Part shown: positions 42,930 through 50,944 of the stretch, piece after piece
Numbering within the stretch: the stretch's first letter is position 1
Layout of the letters: every line of letters starts with the position of its first letter
DNA from: Spirochaetota bacterium
GTDB taxonomy: Bacteria; Spirochaetota; Spirochaetia; Treponematales; UBA12059
Reading direction: 5' to 3'
Assembly (NCBI GenBank): GCA_029547205.1
Contig: JAKPPT010000072.1
Location: 372,001 to 436,000, forward strand
Length of the DNA: 64,000 nucleotides
Translations under genes and position numbers: made by a program
The notes under the pieces: generated by a model
Databases searched by the model: none
Told to the model about the DNA's origin: nothing
Seen by the model: only the letters and a program-made list of their open reading frames with translations

Positions 42930-43998
42930 TACTTATAGTATATCGGATTTTTTTCATGAGTTCATGTAAAAAATAAAGATTGTGATAACTTGCCAATATT
43001 GAATAGAGGATTTCATTGCACTTGTAGAGGTGACGCAGGTAACTCCTTGAGTATTCCCGGCAAACCCTGCAGGTGCATGCTGTGTCAATTGGTGCAAAAT
43101 CCTCAACATACTGAGCCTGCTTAATAGAAATTGGACCATTCCAGGTAAAAAGTAGACCATTTCTTGCCGTACGAGTCGGAAACACACAGTCAAACATATC
43201 AACACCATTTTCTACTGCAGTGAGAATATAGAGCGGTGTGCCTATGCCCATTACATACCGTGGTTTTGATTCTGGAAGACCTTCTGTGGAAAAGGCTAAA
43301 AATTCTTCGAATACCGGAAATGGCTCTCCAACGGAAAGCCCTCCAATTGCTATGCCAGGTGTATCGAGGTTGCAAATAAATTCTTTGCTTTCAGTTCGTA
43401 ATGGTTTATAAAAGTTCCCCTGCATGATGGGGAATAAGTTGCCGCTCGAACGATCCTGATTTTGTTTCCAGTATGCAATAGAACGGTCCGCCCACTGCTT
43501 TGTAATATCGAGCGCTTTTTTTGCTTCTTTTTCCTTAATTCCATATGGCGTGCATACATCGAGCTGCATAAAAATATCGCTGCCTAATACCTGCTGAATA
43601 TGCACAACTTTTTCTGGCGTAAGTGTATGTCTGCTCCCATCAATATGAGATTGAAATACTACGCCTTCGTCTTTTATTTTTCTTAGCTTGGTAAGTGAAA
43701 AAACCTGGAATCCACCAGAATCAGTTAAAATATTTTGATCCCAATTTATAAATTTATGGAGACCCCCTGCCTTTTCTATGACATCGAGACCGGGACGTAA
43801 ATACAAATGATAGGTATTCGAAAGAATTATTCCAAAACCAATTTCTTTTAGGTTATCTTTTGTTACACCTTTTACTGTGCCATTTGTACCCACAGGCATA
43901 AACACAGGTGTTTCTACCGTTCCATGTGGCAGTTCGAGCAAGCCAGTTCTGGCACGGGTTATAGTATCATGATGTAAAATATTAAACTTAAGACTCAT
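42877..43998 (-). CDS. tgt: Queuine tRNA-guanine transglycosylase
   Basis: Exchanges guanine-34 in GUN anticodons for preQ1. The 373-aa TIM barrel shows ILSNTYHLYLRPG, LTDSGGFQVFSL, the nucleophile Asp in MFDCVFPTRTARNG near residue 260, and the zinc site CTCRVC with a later Cys and His. ATG 43998 follows GAGGAG by 10 bases. It sits between lptG and the NlpC gene. No queuosine biosynthesis genes are nearby. Confidence 0.95.
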   Translation of the reverse strand: MSLKFNILHHDTITRARTGLLELPHGTVETPVFMPVGTNGTVKGVTKDNLKEIGFGIILSNTYHLYLRPGLDVIEKAGGLHKFINWDQNILTDSGGFQVFSLTKLRKIKDEGVVFQSHIDGSRHTLTPEKVVHIQQVLGSDIFMQLDVCTPYGIKEKEAKKALDITKQWADRSIAYWKQNQDRSSGNLFPIMQGNFYKPLRTESKEFICNLDTPGIAIGGLSVGEPFPVFEEFLAFSTEGLPESKPRYVMGIGTPLYILTAVENGVDMFDCVFPTRTARNGLLFTWNGPISIKQAQYVEDFAPIDTACTCRVCREYSRSYLRHLYKCNEILYSILASYHNLYFLHELMKKIRYTISNGTFAAFKKEFLANYKE

Positions 43999-44023
43999 TA
44001 TCCGTAAACTCCTCGTGATAGTT

Positions 44024-45112
44024 TTATATTTTTCTAAATTTAAAAACGACAGCAAATATCAGTATAAACACTACAAGTGGGAGAAATGCACCCCAGACAG
44101 GGGGTATAAGCTCATTAATTGCCATAATCGAAAGCACCATCTGAAGCACATAGTAGACTACAGCTGCAAAAATGCTGATAAGCATGGTAAACAGCATAAT
44201 ATTTTTTTTAATGAGCCCCGATGAAACAATGGCTATCAATACAACGATAATCGGAATAAATGTATACGCAAAGCGCCGCAAGAGCTCAGTTTTTGCCTGA
44301 GCAGTTGGTGCATGTATTCCTTCTAAGAATTTAATGTAGTTTTGTAACTCTTTGATATTCATTGAATCAGGCTTGCCCGATCGCACATAAAATGAATCTG
44401 GCTGTTCGTTTAGTTCAGGATCGTCAAGCGATGCATAAAACATATCGGAAAAACCTGTTTTAGTTTTTTTAATTACCCGTGCACTCTTGAGTATCCATCG
44501 ATCAGTATTCCACTGCGCTGTCTGTGCTGTAATTTTTTCTAAAAAATTGCCTCTTGCATCAAGCTTGATTATAGTCAAATTGCTCAATGTATTTTTTGTT
44601 TTTTCAAACATTGCAGCAGACCATATGTATTCGCGATTTTTGCCTAATATCGTAATATCAAAAGAGGTTGCATCGGGTGACTGCTTTGCATATATAATTT
44701 CATTAGTGGTACTTTGTTTTTTTTCATAGGTAGGAATTACAACTGCATCTTCAAAAAAGAAAGAGCTTATCACGATCGCAAGTGTAAATATAATAATCGG
44801 AAGATTAAATTTCCAGACTGATATGCCAGATGCCATAACAACGATAAGCTCGTTATTTGCGAAGAAATTTCCCATGGTAAAAGAAACAGAATAGAGCAAT
44901 GCTATAGGGAGTGAATAAATGATACACTTTGGTAAATAGAGCAGAGCAATTTGCATAATTTTGCTAAATGGAACATTGTTTTGCAGGTATTTGAATAAAT
45001 TTGCAAAAATGTCAAACATCTGAATGAGCAGAATAAAAAAAATCATACTCGCAAAAAACATTTCTATAAACGATTTGAAATTATAACGGAACAATGTATA
45101 AGAATGCTTCAT
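44024..45112 (-). CDS. lptG: LptG-like YjgP/YjgQ permease
   Basis: A 362-aa inner-membrane protein of the LptF/LptG family, the membrane pair of the ABC exporter that moves lipopolysaccharide-type lipids. Six membrane helices are expected: three near the N-terminus (FASMIFFILLIQMFDIF, IIYSLPIALLYSVSF), a long periplasmic beta-jellyroll, and three at the C-terminus (FIPIIVVLIAIVSSGLI). ATG 45112 overlaps the lptF stop (ATGA) and follows AAGG. Which of the two genes is F and which is G cannot be decided with certainty. Confidence 0.85.
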   Translation of the reverse strand: MKHSYTLFRYNFKSFIEMFFASMIFFILLIQMFDIFANLFKYLQNNVPFSKIMQIALLYLPKCIIYSLPIALLYSVSFTMGNFFANNELIVVMASGISVWKFNLPIIIFTLAIVISSFFFEDAVVIPTYEKKQSTTNEIIYAKQSPDATSFDITILGKNREYIWSAAMFEKTKNTLSNLTIIKLDARGNFLEKITAQTAQWNTDRWILKSARVIKKTKTGFSDMFYASLDDPELNEQPDSFYVRSGKPDSMNIKELQNYIKFLEGIHAPTAQAKTELLRRFAYTFIPIIVVLIAIVSSGLIKKNIMLFTMLISIFAAVVYYVLQMVLSIMAINELIPPVWGAFLPLVVFILIFAVVFKFRKI

Positions 45113-46392
45113 TTTTTTAACCTTAACACCATGAGCAGTATTCCAGCACATACTGTAAGAATATTTGCAAACCAGATGCCCCAAAACGCTGATACAATTC
45201 CGCGTACTGCAAGAGACTGTCCACCAAGCAAAAGAAACCAGTTTGCTATCACAATGGCAAGACCAATGATAAAGTTTCTGCCAATTGAACTGCGATTGCT
45301 AAAAATTCCAAGCGGAAATGCAAGAAAAATAAAAAATATAGCAGAAAATGGTATTGCCAGTTTTTTATAGAGCTCAATACGATAGATTTCTATACCGCGA
45401 TCAAGTGTCTTATTTTTACTTAAGTCTCTTAAAATAGCAAGTTCCTGGTTTAACGTTAATGCTCTGTTATCCAGATTACTTATAAGAATATTTTGTGAAA
45501 AATATTTTGCAGAAAAATCAAAATAGCGTCTAAGATATTCCTGTTCACGCGATTGCATTAGTTTTTCTGTTTCCTGATTTTTCTTCTCAATTAGTTTTAA
45601 TAAGTTTGCCACTCCCATTTCGGCAGCACCAATCTGAGATGAGGAAGAAGTAAACTGAGTGAGCACAATATTATATTCCATGAGTTCTGCTTCTGTATAT
45701 TCAAAACGATCTGGATACTGCGGGTCGGTTTCCTGTACCATCACCTGTTCGAGTATGAGCATCAGCACATCACTGTTTTCTTCTGAGTTTACAATTCTTG
45801 CATTATGAGCAGTAATAACTCTGTTTTTTCCATCTTTAGTTCTGTCAATTACCGTAATGTCCTGGATAGTAGATTTATTCATACTGCCAGTGATTATGAC
45901 ACTATCCTTATATTTCTTTACCGAAAAGGGTTTTAATTCAAGAGCTGGAGTGCTCAAAATAAGATTTCTGTATACACGTTGATAGTTAAGCATACCAAGT
46001 GGTAGAAAATAGTCGTTCATGATAAATGAAACCCATGAGAATAAAAACCCAAGCACCAAAAACGGTAAAAATATTTTTCGTTTTGGAACCCCTGAAGCGC
46101 TCATGACGAGAATTTCTTTTTCCGACATTAACCGGCCCAATGCCATGAGTCCACCGACAAATGTTGCATACGGGAATGACATTGCTACAATTGAAGGGAG
46201 TGCAAATATGACAAGTTTAATAACATCAATTACAGGAGCCTTTTTGGAAAGGATATCCTGCGCCATATAAATAATCTGATTTATAAAGAATACAATAAAA
46301 AAAAACAGAAACAGTACTATAAAAAAAACCGCAAATTCACGCGCAACATACAGATACAAAGTGTAAGGAGTTTTTGAAGCATGTGATCGCAT
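45109..46392 (-). CDS. lptF: LptF-like YjgP/YjgQ permease
   Basis: The 427-aa partner of the following gene and the second half of the LptF/LptG pair. The N-terminal helices (FFIVLFLFFFIVFFINQII, FALPSIVAMSFPYATFVGGL) precede the family sequence LGRLMSEKEILVMSASGVP. A periplasmic region with a long helical insert around residues 230-290 follows, then the C-terminal helices (FSAIFFIFLAFPLGIFSNRS). The start and ribosome site are less clear than for its neighbour. It follows pnp after a hairpin. Confidence 0.87.
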   Translation of the reverse strand: MRSHASKTPYTLYLYVAREFAVFFIVLFLFFFIVFFINQIIYMAQDILSKKAPVIDVIKLVIFALPSIVAMSFPYATFVGGLMALGRLMSEKEILVMSASGVPKRKIFLPFLVLGFLFSWVSFIMNDYFLPLGMLNYQRVYRNLILSTPALELKPFSVKKYKDSVIITGSMNKSTIQDITVIDRTKDGKNRVITAHNARIVNSEENSDVLMLILEQVMVQETDPQYPDRFEYTEAELMEYNIVLTQFTSSSSQIGAAEMGVANLLKLIEKKNQETEKLMQSREQEYLRRYFDFSAKYFSQNILISNLDNRALTLNQELAILRDLSKNKTLDRGIEIYRIELYKKLAIPFSAIFFIFLAFPLGIFSNRSSIGRNFIIGLAIVIANWFLLLGGQSLAVRGIVSAFWGIWFANILTVCAGILLMVLRLKK

Positions 46393-46411
46393 GAAAAGCC
46401 ACCAGCAAATT

Positions 46412-46437
46412 ACTGCAGGCAGTAATCAGCCTGCAGT
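46412..46437 (-). promoter_or_regulatory. Hairpin between pnp and lptF
   Basis: ACTGCAGGC pairs with GCCTGCAGT across 8 bases, 9 bp perfect. No U-tract follows on the minus strand. It lies just after the pnp stop and could be a partial terminator or a 3'-end-protecting structure. Confidence 0.5.
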
Positions 46438-46442
46438 TTGTA

Positions 46443-48533
46443 TTATTTTTCCTGTGAATCCTGAGCATCAATGAGCGAAAGATTAAGCCGTCCCATCTTA
46501 TCAATTTCTAAGAGTTTTACTTTTATTTTCTGACCTTCCTGAACTACATCGGTTACTTTGGCAACACGCGTTCTGGAAAGTTTTGATATATGAACAAGAC
46601 CTTCTTTGCCGGGGAATATCTCAACAAATGCTCCAAAATCCATGATTCGCTTGACTGTGCCTTCATAGATTCTGCCAACTTCCGGATCGAGAATAATACC
46701 TAAAATTGCATCGCGAGCCTGTTCAGCCGATGCTTTATTATTGCCGTAAATAGTGGTCGTGCCATCATCATCAATGTTGATTTTTACATCAAACGTTTCA
46801 CAAAGGTTTTTTATATTTTTACCGCCCTGTCCAATTACCGCTCCAATCTTATCACTGTCCAGTTTCATGGTAATGATTTTAGGTGCATATTCAGACAGTT
46901 CTCGGGATGCTTTGCTGATGGTTTCGTTCATAATACTCAGAATATGCATTCTGCCTTTTTTTGCCTGCTCAAGAGCATGCTTCATAATTTCCGTTGAAAT
47001 ACCGGAAATTTTGATATCCATCTGGAAGCCGGTGATACCCTTTTCGGTTCCTGCTACTTTAAAATCCATGTCACCGAGATGATCCTCATCACCTAAAATG
47101 TCAGAAAGAATTGCATATCGATTCTCTTCGGAGATAAGTCCCATAGCGATGCCTGCGACAGGCCGCTTGATAGGAACTCCTGCGGCTATAAGCGAAAGGG
47201 TTCCGCCACAAACAGTCGCCATGGAAGAAGATCCATTTGATTCAAGGATTTCAGATACGACACGAATCGTATAAGGAAATTCATCTTTGGAAGGGACCAT
47301 TCGCTCGAGAGCTCTGCGAGCAAGGTGTCCATGACCAATCTCACGACGGCCAGTAGAAAGCCTGCCAACTTCTCCAACTGAGAAGGGTGGGAAATTGTAA
47401 TGCAAAATAAAGTTTTCCCTGCGGTCGCCTTCAATATCGTCATATATCTGTTCATCAAAGACACTGCCAAGCGTCGTTACAACCAATGCCTGTGTCTCAC
47501 CGCGGGTAAACAGGGCCGAACCATGGGTGCGGGGTAAAATATCAAGTTCGCAGGTAATTGGCCGAATTTCTTCAAGTCCGCGTCCATCGACACGCATCTT
47601 TCTGTCAAGAATACCCGACCGGAGTATCTGATACTGAAGTTCGTCCATGAGCTGGCTGAAGAGCTTTTTCTGCATATCATCAGTAAGCGCATCGGCAAAT
47701 TCTTCCTGTGTTTCCTGAATTGCTCGTTTAATTGCCTCGCCGCGTTCCTGTTTGATTTTTGTATAGAGCGCTTTCTCAAGCCGTGCCCGTGCTGCTCGTT
47801 CAATCTCCTCTTTGCGATTGAGCACTACGGTAGTTTCTACAAGCGGAAGTTTTGGCTTACCTGCTTCGTTCCGGAGTGCTTCGATAGTTTCACAGATCTT
47901 TCGAATCGGTTCACGAGCTGCATCAATAGCGCCAAGCATAACTTCTTCGCTGACTTCATTTGCGCCGCCTTCTACCATCGTTATGCTGTCTCTGGTGCCT
48001 GCTACGACAATTTCGAGCTCAGATTTTTCAATCTGTTCGTAGGTAGGATTGATGATATAGGAACCATCGAGATAGCACACACGAACACCTGCAATCGGTC
48101 CGTTAAACGGAATATCGCTTATATGTACAGCTGCACTTGCAGCGTTGATGGCAAGAATATCGGGAGGATTCACCTGATCGGTTGAAAGCACTGTGGGAAC
48201 AATCTGTATTTCCCTGCCAAATGCTTTTTCAAAGAGGGGTCGCATCGGCCTGTCTATGAGCCGTGAAACGAGGATTTCTCTGTCTTTAGGACGTGCTTCA
48301 CGTTTAATAAATCCGCCAGGTATTTTTCCTGCAGCGTAGTATTTTTCATTGTATTCTACTGTTACAGGGACAAAGTCGAGTCCCTCCATAGCTGTACTCG
48401 AACAGCACACTGTTGCTATTACTGCTGAACCAGCGCATTTTGCAAACACAGCACCATTTGCCTGCTTTGCCATGCGTCCAGTTTCAAAAGACATTTCTTC
48501 ACTGCCTATTGTAATTCTCTGGGTATGTACCAT
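46443..48533 (-). CDS. pnp: Polyribonucleotide nucleotidyltransferase
   Basis: A 3'-5' phosphorolytic exoribonuclease of the degradosome. The 696-aa protein has two RNase PH domains (residues 1-230 and 310-550; [40 protein letters not shown]-type block, [14 protein letters not shown]). A KH domain ([16 protein letters not shown] near 570) and an S1 domain ([18 protein letters not shown] near 630) follow. The arrangement after rpsO and an intrinsic hairpin is the classic rpsO-pnp order. Confidence 0.97.
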   Translation of the reverse strand: [696 protein letters not shown]

Positions 48534-48554
48534 TGTTTTGTATCTCCAATTACA

Positions 48555-48597
48555 TTAAAAAAGAATAAAAGAGCCCAGACAGTAATTGCCCGGGCTC
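48555..48597 (-). terminator. rpsO-pnp intercistronic terminator
   Basis: On the minus strand GAGCCCGG pairs with CTGGGCTC and is followed by TTTTATTCTTTTTT. It would end most rpsO transcripts and may be read through into pnp, or serve as an RNase III-like processing site as in E. coli. Confidence 0.85.
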
Positions 48598-48602
48598 GCT
48601 CG

Positions 48603-48872
48603 TTATTTCCGGATGTCAAGCTTTTGTATCAGCTCGCGATATTTTGCAAGATCGGTTCTCTGTAGATATTTAAGCAGACGTCTGCGCTGCCCAACCAATT
48701 TTAATAAACCACGGCGGGAATTTGTATCTTTTTTATTCTGCTTAAAGTGCTCGGTGAGCTGTTTGATTCTTTCTGTTAAAAGACCAATCTGTACTTCGGT
48801 GGCTCCGGTATTTTTTTCATTTCCACCCAAATCATTGATGATTGCTTGCTTTTTCTCTTTTGTTAAAGCCAT
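48603..48872 (-). CDS. rpsO: 30S ribosomal protein S15
   Basis: A primary 16S rRNA-binding protein of the small subunit platform. The 89-aa length is standard. [20 protein letters not shown] and the rRNA-binding stretch [18 protein letters not shown] are typical. AAGGAGTAGGAATA precedes the ATG. It is placed between ribF and pnp, the order seen across many bacteria. Confidence 0.98.
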   Translation of the reverse strand: MALTKEKKQAIINDLGGNEKNTGATEVQIGLLTERIKQLTEHFKQNKKDTNSRRGLLKLVGQRRRLLKYLQRTDLAKYRELIQKLDIRK

Positions 48873-48907
48873 TATTCCTACTCCTTCAAAGCTCTAGTAT
48901 ACTCTAA

Positions 48908-49681
48908 TTACGATATTAATTCAATAAAGCGGGGCTGTTCTGGCAGAACCGCGGATCTCCACGTAATCGTTCCATGCTCAAACGTACACACATCAGCATA
49001 GCGATACGCAGTACTGGTAAGCACTGCATTAAAGGTTCCCTGTTCTGGCATGACAATTGTATTGCTCAGAGCAGTTAATCGCTGATGCTCATACGAAAAG
49101 TTGAACATGCGGACATCCAGGGCGTAGGGGTGACCCAGCATTGCAACCGCATATTGTATATTTCCTTCTCTTATCGCTTTTCTAATTTTTGTTGAACTTA
49201 CAACCTCTCCGTTACTGATAACAGGTGGAATAATTTCTACATCAACAGTGAGCTCACGAGCAAGTCGTGCAACCTCTCGCGATGGTGTGTCGAGGTTATA
49301 GCCACAGGAAAAATCCCATCCAATTATTATTTTTGTAATACGGGCGGTTACCAGTGTCCGTACAAAAACTTCTCCGGGTATTGTACTAAAATTCTCTGAA
49401 AAGTCAATGATAACCGTGCTATCGATACCATGATTTTCAAAGTATGTGAGTTTTTGATCTAAGGTAGTAATGTCACCAGAAAAGGATTCCGGTCTCAGTA
49501 TCTTTTTAGGGTTTTCCCTAAAAGTAATAATCATTTTCTTGCGCGCTGTTTCCTGTACAAGTGCTTTGATCAGAGCCTGATGACCGATATGAATTCCATC
49601 AAACACACCAATAGCAGCTGCATACTGTTCATCATGATGCTTGCTTTGTGCCGTAAACTCATTCCAGTCGATAACTATCAT
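48908..49681 (-). CDS. ribF: RibF-like FAD synthetase domain protein, no flavokinase domain
   Basis: A 257-aa protein whose N-terminal 180 residues are the FMN adenylyltransferase domain: GVFDGIHIGHQALIK near residue 28, GWDFSCGYN and SSTKIRKAIREGNI near 165. Normal RibF is about 310 aa and carries a C-terminal riboflavin kinase domain with a PTAN motif. Here the last 75 residues show no PTAN motif (SNTIVMPEQGTFNAVLTS instead), so kinase activity is doubtful. It shares its start region with the truB stop (ATGA). FMN may be supplied by another enzyme or by import. Confidence 0.82.
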   Translation of the reverse strand: MIVIDWNEFTAQSKHHDEQYAAAIGVFDGIHIGHQALIKALVQETARKKMIITFRENPKKILRPESFSGDITTLDQKLTYFENHGIDSTVIIDFSENFSTIPGEVFVRTLVTARITKIIIGWDFSCGYNLDTPSREVARLARELTVDVEIIPPVISNGEVVSSTKIRKAIREGNIQYAVAMLGHPYALDVRMFNFSYEHQRLTALSNTIVMPEQGTFNAVLTSTAYRYADVCTFEHGTITWRSAVLPEQPRFIELIS

Positions 49682-50562
49682 GAAACACCTGCCATAACTT
49701 TTTCATAACTCCAGCGGTTATTTTTTTTACTGATAATTGCCAGGAGTTTCTCTTCTCTGGTAAATACTGCAATTGTTCCTTCTGCTATCACAGAAGCTAA
49801 CTCAGGAATTGTTGCAAGCGGTTTTCCGTTTCGTACTGCTTCTTGAGAACGAGCACCAAGAATCACCGGCATAAGTCCAAGCACCTGTACCGATTGAGGG
49901 GTTAATACCCGAATAGCAGCACCTGTTACTGTTTCCAGACTGCAGGTCTGAGTATAATCAAAAGCACCAACCGCAGTCCGCTCAAGCTCCTTCACATACG
50001 CGCAGGTACCGCAGTAACTGCCAATATCGCGAGCAAGTGATCGAATGTAGGTACCTTTTGAACAGTGGACCAGTATATCAACAAATGGGGGATCCCAGGC
50101 TTCCAGCGTAAGTGCATAAATAGTCACCGATCGAGCATCGATGGTAAAATGTTCCTCCTGCAGCGCCCGCTCGTATGCTCGTTTACCTCCTACATGCACA
50201 GCAGAATACTGTGGAGGCACCTGTTGTATTGTTCCCGTAAACTGTTCGAGCGCTGCAAGCACCTCATGTTTTTCTGGCACAGCACCAGTTTTTGTTACAG
50301 TGCCCTCGGGATCAAGCGTATCGGTTTCTTTTCCAAATTCGATGCGCGCTCTGTAGGATTTATCCTGTGCCATAAAATAGGGAGTTAGCCCTGTATAGGA
50401 ACCGCAGAGACATACGAGCACACCGCTTGCAAAAGCATCAAGCGTGCCGGCATGTCCTATTTTCCGTATCTCTGGAACAAGCTTTTGCAGCTGTTTTAAA
50501 ACTTTAAATGAAGTTAATCCAGCAGGTTTATTGAGAATGAGATATCCATTACTCTGATTCAT
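49678..50562 (-). CDS. truB: tRNA pseudouridine-55 synthase
   Basis: Makes pseudouridine 55 in the T loop of tRNAs. The 294-aa protein shows GYLILNKPAGLTSFK at the N-terminus, the catalytic Asp in HAGTLDAFASGVLVCL near residue 42, VPPQYSAVHVGGKRAYERAL and CSKGTYIRSLARDIG. ATG 50562 has GAGGATC immediately upstream and overlaps rbfA by 14 bases. A longer frame from 50613 is unlikely. Confidence 0.96.
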   Translation of the reverse strand: MNQSNGYLILNKPAGLTSFKVLKQLQKLVPEIRKIGHAGTLDAFASGVLVCLCGSYTGLTPYFMAQDKSYRARIEFGKETDTLDPEGTVTKTGAVPEKHEVLAALEQFTGTIQQVPPQYSAVHVGGKRAYERALQEEHFTIDARSVTIYALTLEAWDPPFVDILVHCSKGTYIRSLARDIGSYCGTCAYVKELERTAVGAFDYTQTCSLETVTGAAIRVLTPQSVQVLGLMPVILGARSQEAVRNGKPLATIPELASVIAEGTIAVFTREEKLLAIISKKNNRWSYEKVMAGVS

Positions 50563-50938
50563 GATCCTCAGTTTCAGATTGACCAGGAGGCTGATTATCA
50601 AGCAGTTTATCAATTGTATTTATAATTTCAACACTCTTACGTATGCCTTCATCTTTAATAAATGAAAGCTTTGGTGTATTTCGAGTGTGAATGTGCTGTG
50701 CAAGCTGTGCCTGAATAAAACCCGCAGCATGCTGCAACCCCTGCACGGTCTGTGTCAGCTCAGTATCAATATATGAAGATACAAATACACGGGCATGCGA
50801 ACCATCGCGTGCCAACTCTACTCGTGTAATTGAAACCGCTGTGTTAACACGAGGATCTTTAACCCGCCCTTCTAAAATCAGCCTAGCAATAATCTCTCGT
50901 ATCTGTTCTTCTACTTTTTGTAACCGTATTGCATCCAT
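50549..50938 (-). CDS. rbfA: 30S ribosome-binding factor A
   Basis: A 129-aa KH-like factor for late 30S maturation and cold adaptation. RLQKVEEQIREIIARLILEG starts the domain, followed by DPRVNTAVSITRVELARDGS and the helix after FVSSYI. A charged tail (PPGQSETEDHESE) follows. It starts 6 bp after infB and overlaps truB, the standard operon order. Confidence 0.95.
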   Translation of the reverse strand: MDAIRLQKVEEQIREIIARLILEGRVKDPRVNTAVSITRVELARDGSHARVFVSSYIDTELTQTVQGLQHAAGFIQAQLAQHIHTRNTPKLSFIKDEGIRKSVEIINTIDKLLDNQPPGQSETEDHESE

Positions 50939-50944
50939 AGTATA

